DNA of 50,776 nucleotides from an uncultured Alphaproteobacteria bacterium (GTDB taxonomy: Bacteria > Pseudomonadota > Alphaproteobacteria > Micavibrionales > UBA1664), in assembly GCA_943789475.1 (NCBI GenBank), contig CALSUG010000005.1, positions 154,694 to 205,469 of the forward strand, given 5' to 3'. Positions 24,391 through 32,934 of this stretch are shown one piece after another. A program made the position numbers and the translations under genes. The notes below the pieces were generated by a model. That model made no database searches, had not been told where the DNA came from, and saw only the letters and a program-made list of their open reading frames with translations. Every line of letters begins with the position of its first letter. Position 1 is the stretch's first letter.

Positions 24391-24407
24391 TGCAAAGCCC
24401 GTGCCAA
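24391..24407 (-). promoter_or_regulatory. sigma-54 (RpoN) promoter of flgF operon
   Basis: On the minus strand the site reads TTGGCACGGGCTTTGCA, a full match to YTGGCACG-N4-TTGCW with correct spacing of the GG and GC pairs. It lies 42 bases ahead of flgF. RpoN-dependent flagellar rod/hook operons are established in Caulobacter and relatives. An enhancer-binding activator (FlbD type) would be needed and is not in the window. Confidence 0.85.
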
Positions 24408-24482
24408 AACTTCTTTGATTGCATGATTGTTACGGTTTGAGTACACTTTTAGGAAAGACATGTTTTATGAAATGGAAATAAA

Positions 24483-25028
24483 ATGGCCGAAGAGGAAGTA
24501 AACGAATCTGAAAATGCAGAAGCAGTTGATGGAGATGAGGGCGAGGGTGAAGATTCTGGTGGTGGAAAAAAGAAACTTCTTCTTATTTTGATACCCGTAT
24601 TGTTACTGGCAATTGGTGGTGGACTTTTCTTTTCAGGAGTCATTGGCGGTAGTTCAGAGGAAGTTGTTGTAGAACAAACTGAAGAGGGGGCTCAAGGTGA
24701 AGAAGTCGAGGGAGATGAAGCCACGAATGCTGCGTTTTTCCCACTGCCTGATTTTATCGTAAATTTGACATCAAGTACGGGAGCACGATTCTTAAAATTA
24801 AAAGTACAATTGGAAATCGAAAACGAAACGGATCTACCCGCTATTGAGACAATAACACCGCGTGTCATCGACCAATTCCAAACATATTTACGTGAAATGC
24901 GAGTGGAGGATTTAAAAGGATCTGCAGGGATATATCGTTTACGACAGGAATTGTTGTATCGTGTGAATATTGCAGCACACCCTGTTAAGGTGACAGATGT
25001 GTTGTTTCAAGAAATGTTGATTCAGTAA
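24483..25028 (+). CDS. fliL: flagellar basal-body-associated protein FliL
   Basis: FliL surrounds the stator and supports torque. The 181 residues have an acidic cytoplasmic start, one membrane segment (LLLILIPVLLLAIGGGLFF, about 33-51), an acidic linker, and the periplasmic FliL domain from FFPLPDFIVNLTSSTGARFLKL to VLFQEMLIQ. First gene of a plus-strand motility operon and divergent from flgF. I see no sigma-54 motif on this side. Confidence 0.93.
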   Translation: MAEEEVNESENAEAVDGDEGEGEDSGGGKKKLLLILIPVLLLAIGGGLFFSGVIGGSSEEVVVEQTEEGAQGEEVEGDEATNAAFFPLPDFIVNLTSSTGARFLKLKVQLEIENETDLPAIETITPRVIDQFQTYLREMRVEDLKGSAGIYRLRQELLYRVNIAAHPVKVTDVLFQEMLIQ

Positions 25029-25096
25029 TAATAATGGTATGATTGTTGCACTGTTATTGTGCAGGGTAATAATAGAAGAATAACGGAACAAGGTCT

Positions 25097-26233
25097 ATGG
25101 CTGACGAAACAGAAGAAATGAGTGCTGAAGAAGCCGCAATGATGGCGGAGTGGGAGAATATGGCCGATGACGCCGGTGATGATTCTTCTGATACGGCTAA
25201 CTCTTCGAATGATGATGACGATTTTCTGGCGGCAAATCCCGAAGATATTGGAGATGACACAACAGACGCACGCATATTAAACCAAGATGAAATTGATTCT
25301 CTTCTTGGTTTTGACGATGATGATGATGGTTCTCAAAAATCAGGTGTTATGGCGCTTATTAATTCGGCGTTGGTTAACTATGAACGTTTGCCAATGTTGG
25401 ACATTGTGTTTGATCGGCTGGTTCGACTAATGTCCACATCGTTACGTAATTTAACGTCAGACAACGTAGAAGTATCATTGGATCAGGTTTCGACTGTGCG
25501 TTTTGGTGATTACATGAATTCTATTCCGCTTCCTGCCATGCTTGCCATGTTTAAGGCGGAAGAGTGGGATAACAATGGTTTGATGGTTGTTGATTCGGCG
25601 CTTATTTATTCTGTTGTTGATGTATTGCTTGGTGGTCGTAAAGGGACGCCTGCCATTCGGGTTGAGGGGCGTCCTTATACAACAATTGAAACGCGATTGA
25701 TTGAAAGGATGTCTGCGGTCGTTCTCGCAGATTTGTCATCTGCATTTGATCCTTTATCTCCTGTTAATTTTTCGTTGGATCGGATGGAAACTAACCCTCG
25801 ATTTGCAACGTTAACACAAAGTTCAAATGCTTGTGTGTTGGCTCGGTTACGCGTTGATATGGGGGATCGTGGTGGTCGTGTTGAAATTTTGATTCCTTAT
25901 GCAACATTGGAACCTATTCGTGAATTATTGCTTCAAATGTTTATGGGGGAAAAATTTGGTCGTGACTCTATTTGGGAAACCCATTTGACGAATGAACTTT
26001 ATGGAACTGATGTTGCGTTGCAGGCGATGTTGGGGGAAAAGGTATTGCCATTGGACGAAATTTTGAATTGGGATATTGGTTCTACAGTTGTATTTAATAC
26101 AAGGCCTGGTGATCGAGTGGAAGTTCGATGTGGAGATTTTCCAATGTTTAATGCAACCATGGGGCAAAAACAGGATAATTTAGCAATGAAAATTAACACT
26201 TATATTAAACCACCAATGGAAGAGACGTCTTAA
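25097..26233 (+). CDS. fliM: flagellar motor switch protein FliM
   Basis: FliM forms the C-ring with FliG and FliN and receives CheY-P. The 378 residues start with a long acidic extension of about 58 residues. The CheY-docking motif LNQDEIDSLLGF follows, then the CheC-like middle domain (YERLPMLDIVFDRLVR, SLRNLTS, DVLLGG, MEVN-like NLFMGEKFGRDSIWE). The C-terminal SpoA domain begins near VLPLDEILNWDIGSTVVF. The gap to fliL (68 bases) holds a small TGCAC/GTGCA hairpin without a T tract. The acidic extension is longer than in E. coli. Confidence 0.95.
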   Translation: MADETEEMSAEEAAMMAEWENMADDAGDDSSDTANSSNDDDDFLAANPEDIGDDTTDARILNQDEIDSLLGFDDDDDGSQKSGVMALINSALVNYERLPMLDIVFDRLVRLMSTSLRNLTSDNVEVSLDQVSTVRFGDYMNSIPLPAMLAMFKAEEWDNNGLMVVDSALIYSVVDVLLGGRKGTPAIRVEGRPYTTIETRLIERMSAVVLADLSSAFDPLSPVNFSLDRMETNPRFATLTQSSNACVLARLRVDMGDRGGRVEILIPYATLEPIRELLLQMFMGEKFGRDSIWETHLTNELYGTDVALQAMLGEKVLPLDEILNWDIGSTVVFNTRPGDRVEVRCGDFPMFNATMGQKQDNLAMKINTYIKPPMEETS

Positions 26234-26287
26234 AATAGTATAAAGTCTTAATTTGATTTTTACTGTATGTCATATAGAATTGTATTT

Positions 26288-26884
26288 ATGGAATTTTTAA
26301 CAATCCCCTTGGTATTAAATGTTGTGATCGCAATTTTGTTGATCGCAGTTATTATTTATGTTGCGAGATTGACAATTTATTTGAAAAATTTCAAAGAAAA
26401 TCGATCCGAACTACAAAAAATAATTCATGATTTATCACATCATATAGCACGAGCAGAAGCGTCAATAGAGGGTCTTCATAATGCAGTAGATGAATCAGGG
26501 GTGGATTTACAAGCGCGTTTGAATAAAGCTAATGCAATGTTTGATGAGCTGGATATTGTTGTACAAACGGGAGATAATCTAGCCAACAGGTTAGAAGAAT
26601 TGGCCGTTAAAAATCGTAAAATCATTGAAGGTAATGAAGGTGATTTAGAAAACTTAGCACGTATGCGTGGTAAAGACGATTACGAAGATCGCGTTGAAAA
26701 TCTTGTTCGCACCGTTGATGGTGGAGAATCAAAAGCATCAAAATTTGCAATCCGTGATCCTGAAATGGAACGTGGGGGTGAAGCACAAAAAACTGGATTT
26801 ACCTTGGAAGATAATGAAGTTTTGAGTGAAGCAGAGCGCGATTTGTATGAATCACTACAAAAAATAAGAGGTGGGAACAAATAA
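26288..26884 (+). CDS. DUF6468-type flagellar-cluster membrane protein
   Basis: A protein of about 198 residues if started at 26288 (MEFLTIPL); an upstream ATG at 26267 adds seven. There is one N-terminal membrane segment (LVLNVVIAILLIAVIIYVARL), then a long cytoplasmic or periplasmic helical region with heptad-like charge (LQKIIHDLSHHIARAEASIE, LANRLEELA) and a charged tail. Proteins of this kind sit between fliM and motE in other alphaproteobacteria and are annotated DUF6468. The role is unknown, and a function in stator or C-ring assembly is only inferred from position. Confidence 0.7.
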   Translation: MEFLTIPLVLNVVIAILLIAVIIYVARLTIYLKNFKENRSELQKIIHDLSHHIARAEASIEGLHNAVDESGVDLQARLNKANAMFDELDIVVQTGDNLANRLEELAVKNRKIIEGNEGDLENLARMRGKDDYEDRVENLVRTVDGGESKASKFAIRDPEMERGGEAQKTGFTLEDNEVLSEAERDLYESLQKIRGGNK

Positions 26885-26887
26885 CTT

Positions 26888-27556
26888 ATGCAGATTTCAC
26901 GTTTATTTATTCTTTTGATTTTTGTTTCGTTTTTTTCATTCCTTGTGCGTATAGGTGATATTGTTACGGAAGTCCGTACCGTTGAACAAAGTTTGAATGT
27001 GACGGTTATGGCAAAATCAGAAGATTCAAAAGACACTAAAAAAGGTGAATCTGTTCATGTTCCCGAAGGATTGCCCGAGGATGAACCTGTACGGATGCCT
27101 GAAAATGATTGGGCAGATCCAACCACACTAGAAATGGAATTTTCGGAAACTCAAAAGACTGTATTGAATGAATTGAAAGTCCGACGGGAGGAGTTGGATA
27201 GCCGTGAAGTGCGTATCAATCAGCACGAAGCGCTATTGAAGGTGACCGAGCGTCGTATAGAAGAAAAAGTCGCGGAATTGAACGAGTTGAAAAAAGAGAT
27301 AGAAAATCTTTTAGGAACTCAATCCAAAGAAGAAGAAGCGCGTTTACAAAGCCTTGTTAAAATTTATTCCGGAATGAAGCCAAAGGATGCTGCTGCGATA
27401 TTTGATAATCTGGATATGAGAATCTTAATACAGGTTGTAGGTCGTATGTCAGAACGTAAAACAGCCCCGATCATGGCTTCAATGAATATCCAAATAGCGC
27501 AAGAACTGACAACATTGTTGGCAGAACAAAAAAAGCTTCCTGAATTTTTGGAATAG
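26888..27556 (+). CDS. motE: MotE-like flagellar protein (MgtE_N-type domain)
   Basis: MotE is a periplasmic chaperone for MotC in Sinorhizobium. The 222 residues have an N-terminal signal or anchor (LFILLIFVSFFSFLVRI), a Pro/Glu-rich linker, and a coiled-coil at about 85-150 (LNELKVRREELDSRE onward). The C-terminal domain starts with LVKIYSGMKPKDAAAIFDNL and contains GRMSERKTAPIMASM, the MgtE_N/MotE signature. It begins 3 bases after the DUF6468 gene. MotC itself is not recognised here, so its client may be one of the MotB-like proteins downstream (inference). Confidence 0.82.
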   Translation: MQISRLFILLIFVSFFSFLVRIGDIVTEVRTVEQSLNVTVMAKSEDSKDTKKGESVHVPEGLPEDEPVRMPENDWADPTTLEMEFSETQKTVLNELKVRREELDSREVRINQHEALLKVTERRIEEKVAELNELKKEIENLLGTQSKEEEARLQSLVKIYSGMKPKDAAAIFDNLDMRILIQVVGRMSERKTAPIMASMNIQIAQELTTLLAEQKKLPEFLE

Positions 27557-27681
27557 TAACAATTTTTTAACCATGCGATGGCATGTTTAATCTATGGAAT
27601 AACCGTGGATGTTTACCTTTTATATTTTTACGCGTACCATGTTTGTATATAGAAATTTTGAATAATAGTGAGGAAGATTAA

Positions 27682-28056
27682 ATGAATACCGATATGAAAG
27701 TTTTGATTGTGGATGATTATAGTACGATGCTACGTATTATTCGAAATCTTTTAAATCAAATCGGATTTAAAGATATTGATGAAGCAACAGATGGTACACA
27801 GGCTTTGGAAATGTTTGGTCAAAAAAATTATGGTATGGTTATTTCCGATTGGAATATGGAGCCGATGAGTGGATATGATTTTTTAAAGCATGTTCGCGCG
27901 GGAGCGCATAATAAAGATGTTCCATTTATTATGATTACTGCTGAAAGTAAAACCGAGAATGTTATTAAAGCGAAACAAGCGGGCGTCAGTAACTATATCG
28001 TGAAACCCTTTAATGCAGAAACTCTTAAAGGGAAAATCGAAAGCGTTTTAAACTAG
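27682..28056 (+). CDS. cheY: chemotaxis response regulator CheY
   Basis: Single receiver domain of 124 residues that carries the phosphoryl signal from CheA to FliM. Acidic pair D11-D12, phospho-acceptor D56 (ISDWNM), T86 (MITAES) and K108 (IVKPF) are all present, with the FKDIDEATDG turn typical of motility CheY. An AGGAAG site lies six bases ahead of the ATG. A 125-base gap separates it from motE, so it may have its own promoter, though I see no clear one. Confidence 0.95.
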   Translation: MNTDMKVLIVDDYSTMLRIIRNLLNQIGFKDIDEATDGTQALEMFGQKNYGMVISDWNMEPMSGYDFLKHVRAGAHNKDVPFIMITAESKTENVIKAKQAGVSNYIVKPFNAETLKGKIESVLN

Positions 28057-28087
28057 GCATATTACACAATAATTAGGGGGATTAAAA

Positions 28088-28666
28088 ATGAGTAATTATA
28101 GCCGAGATCAGGTGATGAAGGTTATCCATTCTGTAATGGATAAGGCGACTCCACAACAATCACAAGCGTTACAAAATATCTACACGGAACTCTCCACGTT
28201 GGCGCAAACAATTGATGCAATGCACGCAGATATTTTGGCCACACGATCACATGATGTATCTGGAAAACATATTCCAACGGCAACGGATGAGTTAGACGCG
28301 GTTATCGGTGCGACAGAGACAGCAAGTGCATCAATTATGGATTCGTGCGAGGCTATTCAATCTTTTGTTGATGCTGCTGATGAAAATTTGAAAAATAATG
28401 TTGTTGGCGAAACGATGAAAATTTTTGAAGCGTGTTCTTTCCAAGACATTACAGGACAGCGCATTTCAAAAGTGGTCAATACATTAAGAGATATTGAGGG
28501 TACAGTCGATAAACTGTTAAATCTATTTGGGTCAGATGAGAGTGCTCCTCTTCCTGAGATGGAAGATATGCGCAGCGAAGATGAAAAATTGTTAAATGGC
28601 CCTCAAATGGACGGACAAGGAGTGTCACAGGATGACATTGATAAATTTCTGGCTGAATTTGATTAG
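28088..28666 (+). CDS. cheZ: CheY-P phosphatase CheZ
   Basis: CheZ dephosphorylates CheY-P. The 192 residues are mostly helical. The catalytic helix shows FEACSFQDITGQRISKV, with the Gln of SFQDITGQRI as the expected catalytic residue. The C-terminus SQDDIDKFLAEF is a likely CheY-docking peptide and resembles the FliM N-terminal motif. A GGGGG-rich ribosome site lies 11 bases ahead of the ATG. Its last 35 bases overlap the next gene in another frame. Confidence 0.9.
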   Translation: MSNYSRDQVMKVIHSVMDKATPQQSQALQNIYTELSTLAQTIDAMHADILATRSHDVSGKHIPTATDELDAVIGATETASASIMDSCEAIQSFVDAADENLKNNVVGETMKIFEACSFQDITGQRISKVVNTLRDIEGTVDKLLNLFGSDESAPLPEMEDMRSEDEKLLNGPQMDGQGVSQDDIDKFLAEFD

Positions 28667-29288
28667 GTTTGCAAAATATTTTTTAAATGATGAACGGGGA
28701 AATTCTTCTCAAGGTTCAGTCATTCTCAGTCTTGCTTTATTTATTATTTTATTGGCGTTCTTTATTGTCATGAATGCGATCTCTAATTATTCTGCAGAAA
28801 AGGTTGATGGTGCATTTTCATCACTTGATTACGCTTTTTCACAAAACATACTGCGTGTAAAAGAACAGTTTCAAAATAATGACGAAAATGCAAACGAGGA
28901 AAAAGGTGAGGGGGATAGTTTAGAAGATATACAGGGTACTCTACGTGCTATATTACCTGGTTTAGAAATGGTTCTAACGTCAGATTCAAATGGTGGAGAT
29001 GTGATGGCTATTCGAATGAAAAAGGATATGTTTGATCGATTATCCACTAGAATCATTCCTGTTTTTGTACGTATTTTGAATGTAAAAGATGGTCCTAAAT
29101 TATATGATTTGGTTGTGACATCATATGTTCGTGATCCTTTCGCAAAATCATCTGGATTGAGTTTTCGTGTATTACAAACATATCGTGATGACTTTATTAA
29201 TGAAGGCATTAGTAAAAATAGATTGATACTAGCGGTTGAAAAAGGAAATCCTGCTTTTTTACAATTTCGATTTTATAAGGCGCCGTAA
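28632..29288 (+). CDS. MotB/OmpA-like membrane protein lacking the stator Asp
   Basis: The start is taken at 28632, nine bases after AAGGAG, inside cheZ; a start at 28596 has no ribosome site. The 218 residues have one membrane segment (about 29-50, SLALFIILLAFFIVMNAIS) that aligns with the MotB-type segment of the next gene. The proton-carrying Asp is replaced by Ala35. After an acidic linker the remainder shows strand-helix patterning of a degenerate OmpA-like domain (YDLVVTSYVRDPF, VLQTYRDDFI). It cannot conduct protons like MotB, so a structural or scaffold role beside the stator is inferred. Confidence 0.65.
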   Translation: MTLINFWLNLIRFAKYFLNDERGNSSQGSVILSLALFIILLAFFIVMNAISNYSAEKVDGAFSSLDYAFSQNILRVKEQFQNNDENANEEKGEGDSLEDIQGTLRAILPGLEMVLTSDSNGGDVMAIRMKKDMFDRLSTRIIPVFVRILNVKDGPKLYDLVVTSYVRDPFAKSSGLSFRVLQTYRDDFINEGISKNRLILAVEKGNPAFLQFRFYKAP

Positions 29289-29291
29289 ATC

Positions 29292-29969
29292 ATGACTGAG
29301 AATAATGATCGAGAAGAACCTCCTGAAAAAAAGAATGTGCAACCATTCGTTTTAGTTCGAAAAAAAATTGTTTTTGATGACGATGAAACAGAAAAGGCAC
29401 CTATCTGGTTGATTTCATTTACGGATGTTATTGCGTTGATGCTGACTTTTTTTGTATTGCTATATGCCATGTCTGATACAGATCCAATAAGATTTGATCG
29501 AAAAATGGGCATTACAACGCAGGCTTTTGGTGAATATAGTGGTCCACGTAATAATGCAGGAACGCAAGAGGGGCTTAATCTTAATCGAGATAACTATGAA
29601 GCCGGCGAAGATATTAATTATTTACATGCGGTTTTAGATGAGGTTTTGAAAAGGCACGATGCTATGTCTTTTACAACAATATCAAGGCGGCATGATGAAA
29701 TTATACTTTTGTTTGAAATTCGAGAATTCACGCCTCAATTTTTGAACTTTATAAATGAGTTATCACCTTTGTTAAGCAATATGAATAACAGAATTACATT
29801 GATGGGATCAAAATTAAAAAAATTTGAGACTCTACAAAATCTGGGACGTCAGATGAAAGAGCATGGTTATGAAAGGCCGATGGTAATATCTGTATCAGGA
29901 GACAAATATGTGGCAGGGGATGGAATTGCGATTTTTATCCAACCACATACAGGAAATCGAATTGAATAA
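29292..29969 (+). CDS. MotB-like stator protein with the conserved Asp
   Basis: The 225 residues have a charged cytoplasmic start, then the MotB signature FTDVIALMLTFFVLLYAMSD with the proton-binding Asp at 45. A C-terminal region resembling a shortened OmpA-like domain follows (FEIREFTPQFLNFINELSPLL, then strands). No peptidoglycan-binding consensus (NxxLSxxRA) is visible, so anchoring may need its partner encoded just upstream (3-base gap). No motA is in the window. It could be the functional MotB or an accessory stator component. Confidence 0.7.
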   Translation: MTENNDREEPPEKKNVQPFVLVRKKIVFDDDETEKAPIWLISFTDVIALMLTFFVLLYAMSDTDPIRFDRKMGITTQAFGEYSGPRNNAGTQEGLNLNRDNYEAGEDINYLHAVLDEVLKRHDAMSFTTISRRHDEIILLFEIREFTPQFLNFINELSPLLSNMNNRITLMGSKLKKFETLQNLGRQMKEHGYERPMVISVSGDKYVAGDGIAIFIQPHTGNRIE

Positions 29970-30029
29970 CTGTTTAATAAATTATATCGCCTCTGGTTGT
30001 TTATAGAATCTGTGTGTATGATTTGTGGT

Positions 30030-32924
30030 ATGAGATTTCATTTTATTTCATTTTTATTACTGTGTTTTTTGCCGTCAATCGCGTATGCAAAAATTGATAT
30101 TCTTCAACGGGATAATTATGATCGTATTGTGATTGAGTCTGTTGATGATGGGGCTATTCAGGTTAAAGAGGGGATAATTAAAATTCCATATTCATTACCT
30201 GTTGAAAAAGAGGTGATGAAAAAATCGCGTTCTCTCCAAAATATTAAGGTCAATAAAAATAGCATAGAACTATCATTGCATGGTGCCGTGACCGATACAC
30301 GTCATTTTCGTATCGGGAAACGGGTTGTTTTGGACGTTTTTGTTGATTTGAAAAAAATCGCTATAAAAACAGAAAAAGAAACAGCTAAAACGTCAAAAGA
30401 GGAATTAAAGCAGGTCGAAAAAATAAAAACCGTTGAAGAAATTGTTCCGACGATAATAGAGAAGCAAGATCAAAAAATAACAGACAAAACGCCTGTCATT
30501 GTTGATGAGGTAGCACCAGATTTATCATTGGCGGAAACACTACCAGATAATGCTAATCCAACAATTGTGATGATTTCATCAACAACACCATTTGGCTTGT
30601 CTGTCTTCCAACGTTATGGTCGATTATTTATAGTTTCGGATAGTAACAATATGACTGTTCCACCACAAATAACGGGTGCAGGTGCCGATTTAGGATGGGA
30701 AGTTACAGAAGTATCAATGGACAATGGTAAGGCATGGATGATACCTGTGCCAGATAATACATATGTTCGACCCGAGGGAAGTAAATTGATTTGGCGATTA
30801 ATTTTGTCTGACATAGCTCCTAATTTGAAAGATACAGGTATTCGCCGTCGCTTAATTGACCCAGCTCATCCTGAGATTGATATAATTATGAGTCATTCAA
30901 CAAAATTATTAAAGTTGCATGACCCAGATTATGGAGATGATTTAGCTGTTGTCACCGTGTCACATGCATTAAAGCGTATGAATACAGCGTATGATTTTGT
31001 CGATTTTGATATTGTTCCTGCGGTTGTAGGGGCGGTTATAAAACCTGAATCTGATGGTTTGCGAATTGCATCCGGATCACAATATATAACAATTACAAAA
31101 TCAACTGGTCTGGTTGTATCATCGGAATCACCGTTGAAAATTATTGAAGCTTACCTAAAAAAGGCAGGTAAGAACCTGAGTGAAAAGATAACAAAGACAA
31201 CACTAGACCGTATTTACTATTTTGATGATTGGGGAAAAGGTATTGAGCCATATGAGTATAGTGAAAAAAGAAAAGAGTTGGAAAATTTTCTCTCTGTATC
31301 ACAAGCGGACGCTAAGTTGGGTGTTCTTCTGAATCTTGTGAAATTATCACTTTCACAAAATATGGGACATGAAGCTATAGGTTTTCTAGAGCTGGCGAAA
31401 GATTTTAATAATCAAATTGAAAATGCTGTTGAATATAAGGCATTACGCGGTGTGGCGCATTATTTGACACATCAATATGATGTGGCATTAAAATATTTTT
31501 CTGAAGATGAATTAAAATCAATATCAGAAATTTCTTTGTGGAAAGCAGCTACATTGGCATCAATGGGAAGGTCGGAAGAAGCAGTAGAAAATTATGACGA
31601 TAATGCTGTTTTAGCATCGATTTACCCGTACGAAATTAAACGAAATGTTATTGCTCCATTAGCAACAGCTTTGTTGGATGAAAACAAGGGAGCAGATGCT
31701 GCGTCTATGGTTGCACTATTAGATCAAAATATGGATGATAAAAGTCTTGAAGCAAGAGCAACACTTGCGTATCTAAAGGGTAGATCACAGTCGGTTACGG
31801 GACATCCTGATGAGGCAATCTCAAATCTTTATAAAGCGTCGTTGAGTGATAAACTAGGCCCTTATGGAATTCGTAGTGAGTTGTTGTTGGTTGAGGATGA
31901 ACTTGCCCGTGAAGTGATTAAAAGGGATGAGGCTATCCAACGAATGGAACGCTTACGTTTTGCATGGCGTGGGGATGATTTAGAAACACAAATCCAAAAA
32001 TCATTAGGAAATTTGTATATTCAAAGCGATGAACCAAGAAAAGGTTTAAATATTTTAAAACGGGCTGCAAAAAATACAAAATCATTACAAGATCGTCGTG
32101 CAATGGTTCGCACTATGGCCGATGCATATAAGGGTATTTTTCTTGGATTAGGATTTGCGGATATTGACCCAATGATTGCCATTGCGATTTATGATGAATT
32201 TAAAGAATTAACCCCTGTTGGTGACGAAGGAAATGCTCTGATCGATGGTGTGGCGGATAAATTGATGGGTATTAATTTGTTGTCTCGTGCAACCAGTGTA
32301 CTAAGTGATAAAATGAATCGTCTTGGCGAGGGCGAAGACGCAATTAAGACAGGATTGCGAATTGCGGCAATACAATTAATTGACCGTAATCCTAAAGTTG
32401 CATTAAAGACCTTAGCGAAGGTTGATAAAATGATCTCCCAATATACAGGTGAAAACAAAAATGAATTACTAAGTAAAATTGTACTATTGAAAGCGCGTAG
32501 TTATTCAGATTCAGGTGAGCCAGAAACAGCATTATTTATGACAGAGGGATTAGATGATAGTGAAGATGTTATTCGTCTACGTGTTGATACGGCGTGGCGA
32601 TCTGGTCGTTGGGTCGCTGTAACGGATAATTTATCAAAGTTATTGGCGCGCCAAAATATTTCGACCTCTACACCGCCGACGGCTGAACAAACACAGTTGA
32701 TATTGAACCAAGCTGTCGCGCTCAGCTTGTCTGATCAATATGATGCACTTCAACGTTTTGCGGGACAATATGATATGGTGATGAAACAATCTCCATCATA
32801 CAAAACATTCTTGCTTGTTTCTCGTCCGCAAAATATATCGAATTTGGCTGACCGTGAAACACTCCTCGGTGTTACCGCCGAAGTTGATTTGTTCAAAGAT
32901 TTTCTTGAGAGTATGAATAAGTAA
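30030..32924 (+). CDS. large secreted TPR-repeat protein of the motility region
   Basis: About 964 residues if the start is 30030 (MRFHFISFLL), which gives a typical signal peptide cut after AYA; ATGs at 29997 and 30018 are alternatives. The N-terminal third has beta-rich segments (DNYDRIVIESVDDG, VLDVFVDLKK) resembling AMIN-like modules, with a Lys/Glu linker. From about 425 onward helical TPR-like repeats run to the end (for example YKALRGVAHYLTHQYDVALKYF and ARATLAYLKGRSQSVTGHPDEAISNLYKA, given in part). It follows the MotB-like genes and could be a periplasmic scaffold for the motor. The function is not known. Confidence 0.65.
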   Translation: MRFHFISFLLLCFLPSIAYAKIDILQRDNYDRIVIESVDDGAIQVKEGIIKIPYSLPVEKEVMKKSRSLQNIKVNKNSIELSLHGAVTDTRHFRIGKRVVLDVFVDLKKIAIKTEKETAKTSKEELKQVEKIKTVEEIVPTIIEKQDQKITDKTPVIVDEVAPDLSLAETLPDNANPTIVMISSTTPFGLSVFQRYGRLFIVSDSNNMTVPPQITGAGADLGWEVTEVSMDNGKAWMIPVPDNTYVRPEGSKLIWRLILSDIAPNLKDTGIRRRLIDPAHPEIDIIMSHSTKLLKLHDPDYGDDLAVVTVSHALKRMNTAYDFVDFDIVPAVVGAVIKPESDGLRIASGSQYITITKSTGLVVSSESPLKIIEAYLKKAGKNLSEKITKTTLDRIYYFDDWGKGIEPYEYSEKRKELENFLSVSQADAKLGVLLNLVKLSLSQNMGHEAIGFLELAKDFNNQIENAVEYKALRGVAHYLTHQYDVALKYFSEDELKSISEISLWKAATLASMGRSEEAVENYDDNAVLASIYPYEIKRNVIAPLATALLDENKGADAASMVALLDQNMDDKSLEARATLAYLKGRSQSVTGHPDEAISNLYKASLSDKLGPYGIRSELLLVEDELAREVIKRDEAIQRMERLRFAWRGDDLETQIQKSLGNLYIQSDEPRKGLNILKRAAKNTKSLQDRRAMVRTMADAYKGIFLGLGFADIDPMIAIAIYDEFKELTPVGDEGNALIDGVADKLMGINLLSRATSVLSDKMNRLGEGEDAIKTGLRIAAIQLIDRNPKVALKTLAKVDKMISQYTGENKNELLSKIVLLKARSYSDSGEPETALFMTEGLDDSEDVIRLRVDTAWRSGRWVAVTDNLSKLLARQNISTSTPPTAEQTQLILNQAVALSLSDQYDALQRFAGQYDMVMKQSPSYKTFLLVSRPQNISNLADRETLLGVTAEVDLFKDFLESMNK

Positions 32925-32934
32925 TATTTTTCTA

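Noticed and set aside
25046-25063. Hairpin TGCAC/GTGCA between fliL and fliM as a terminator
   Set aside because: There is no T tract after it, and the genes belong to one operon by order.
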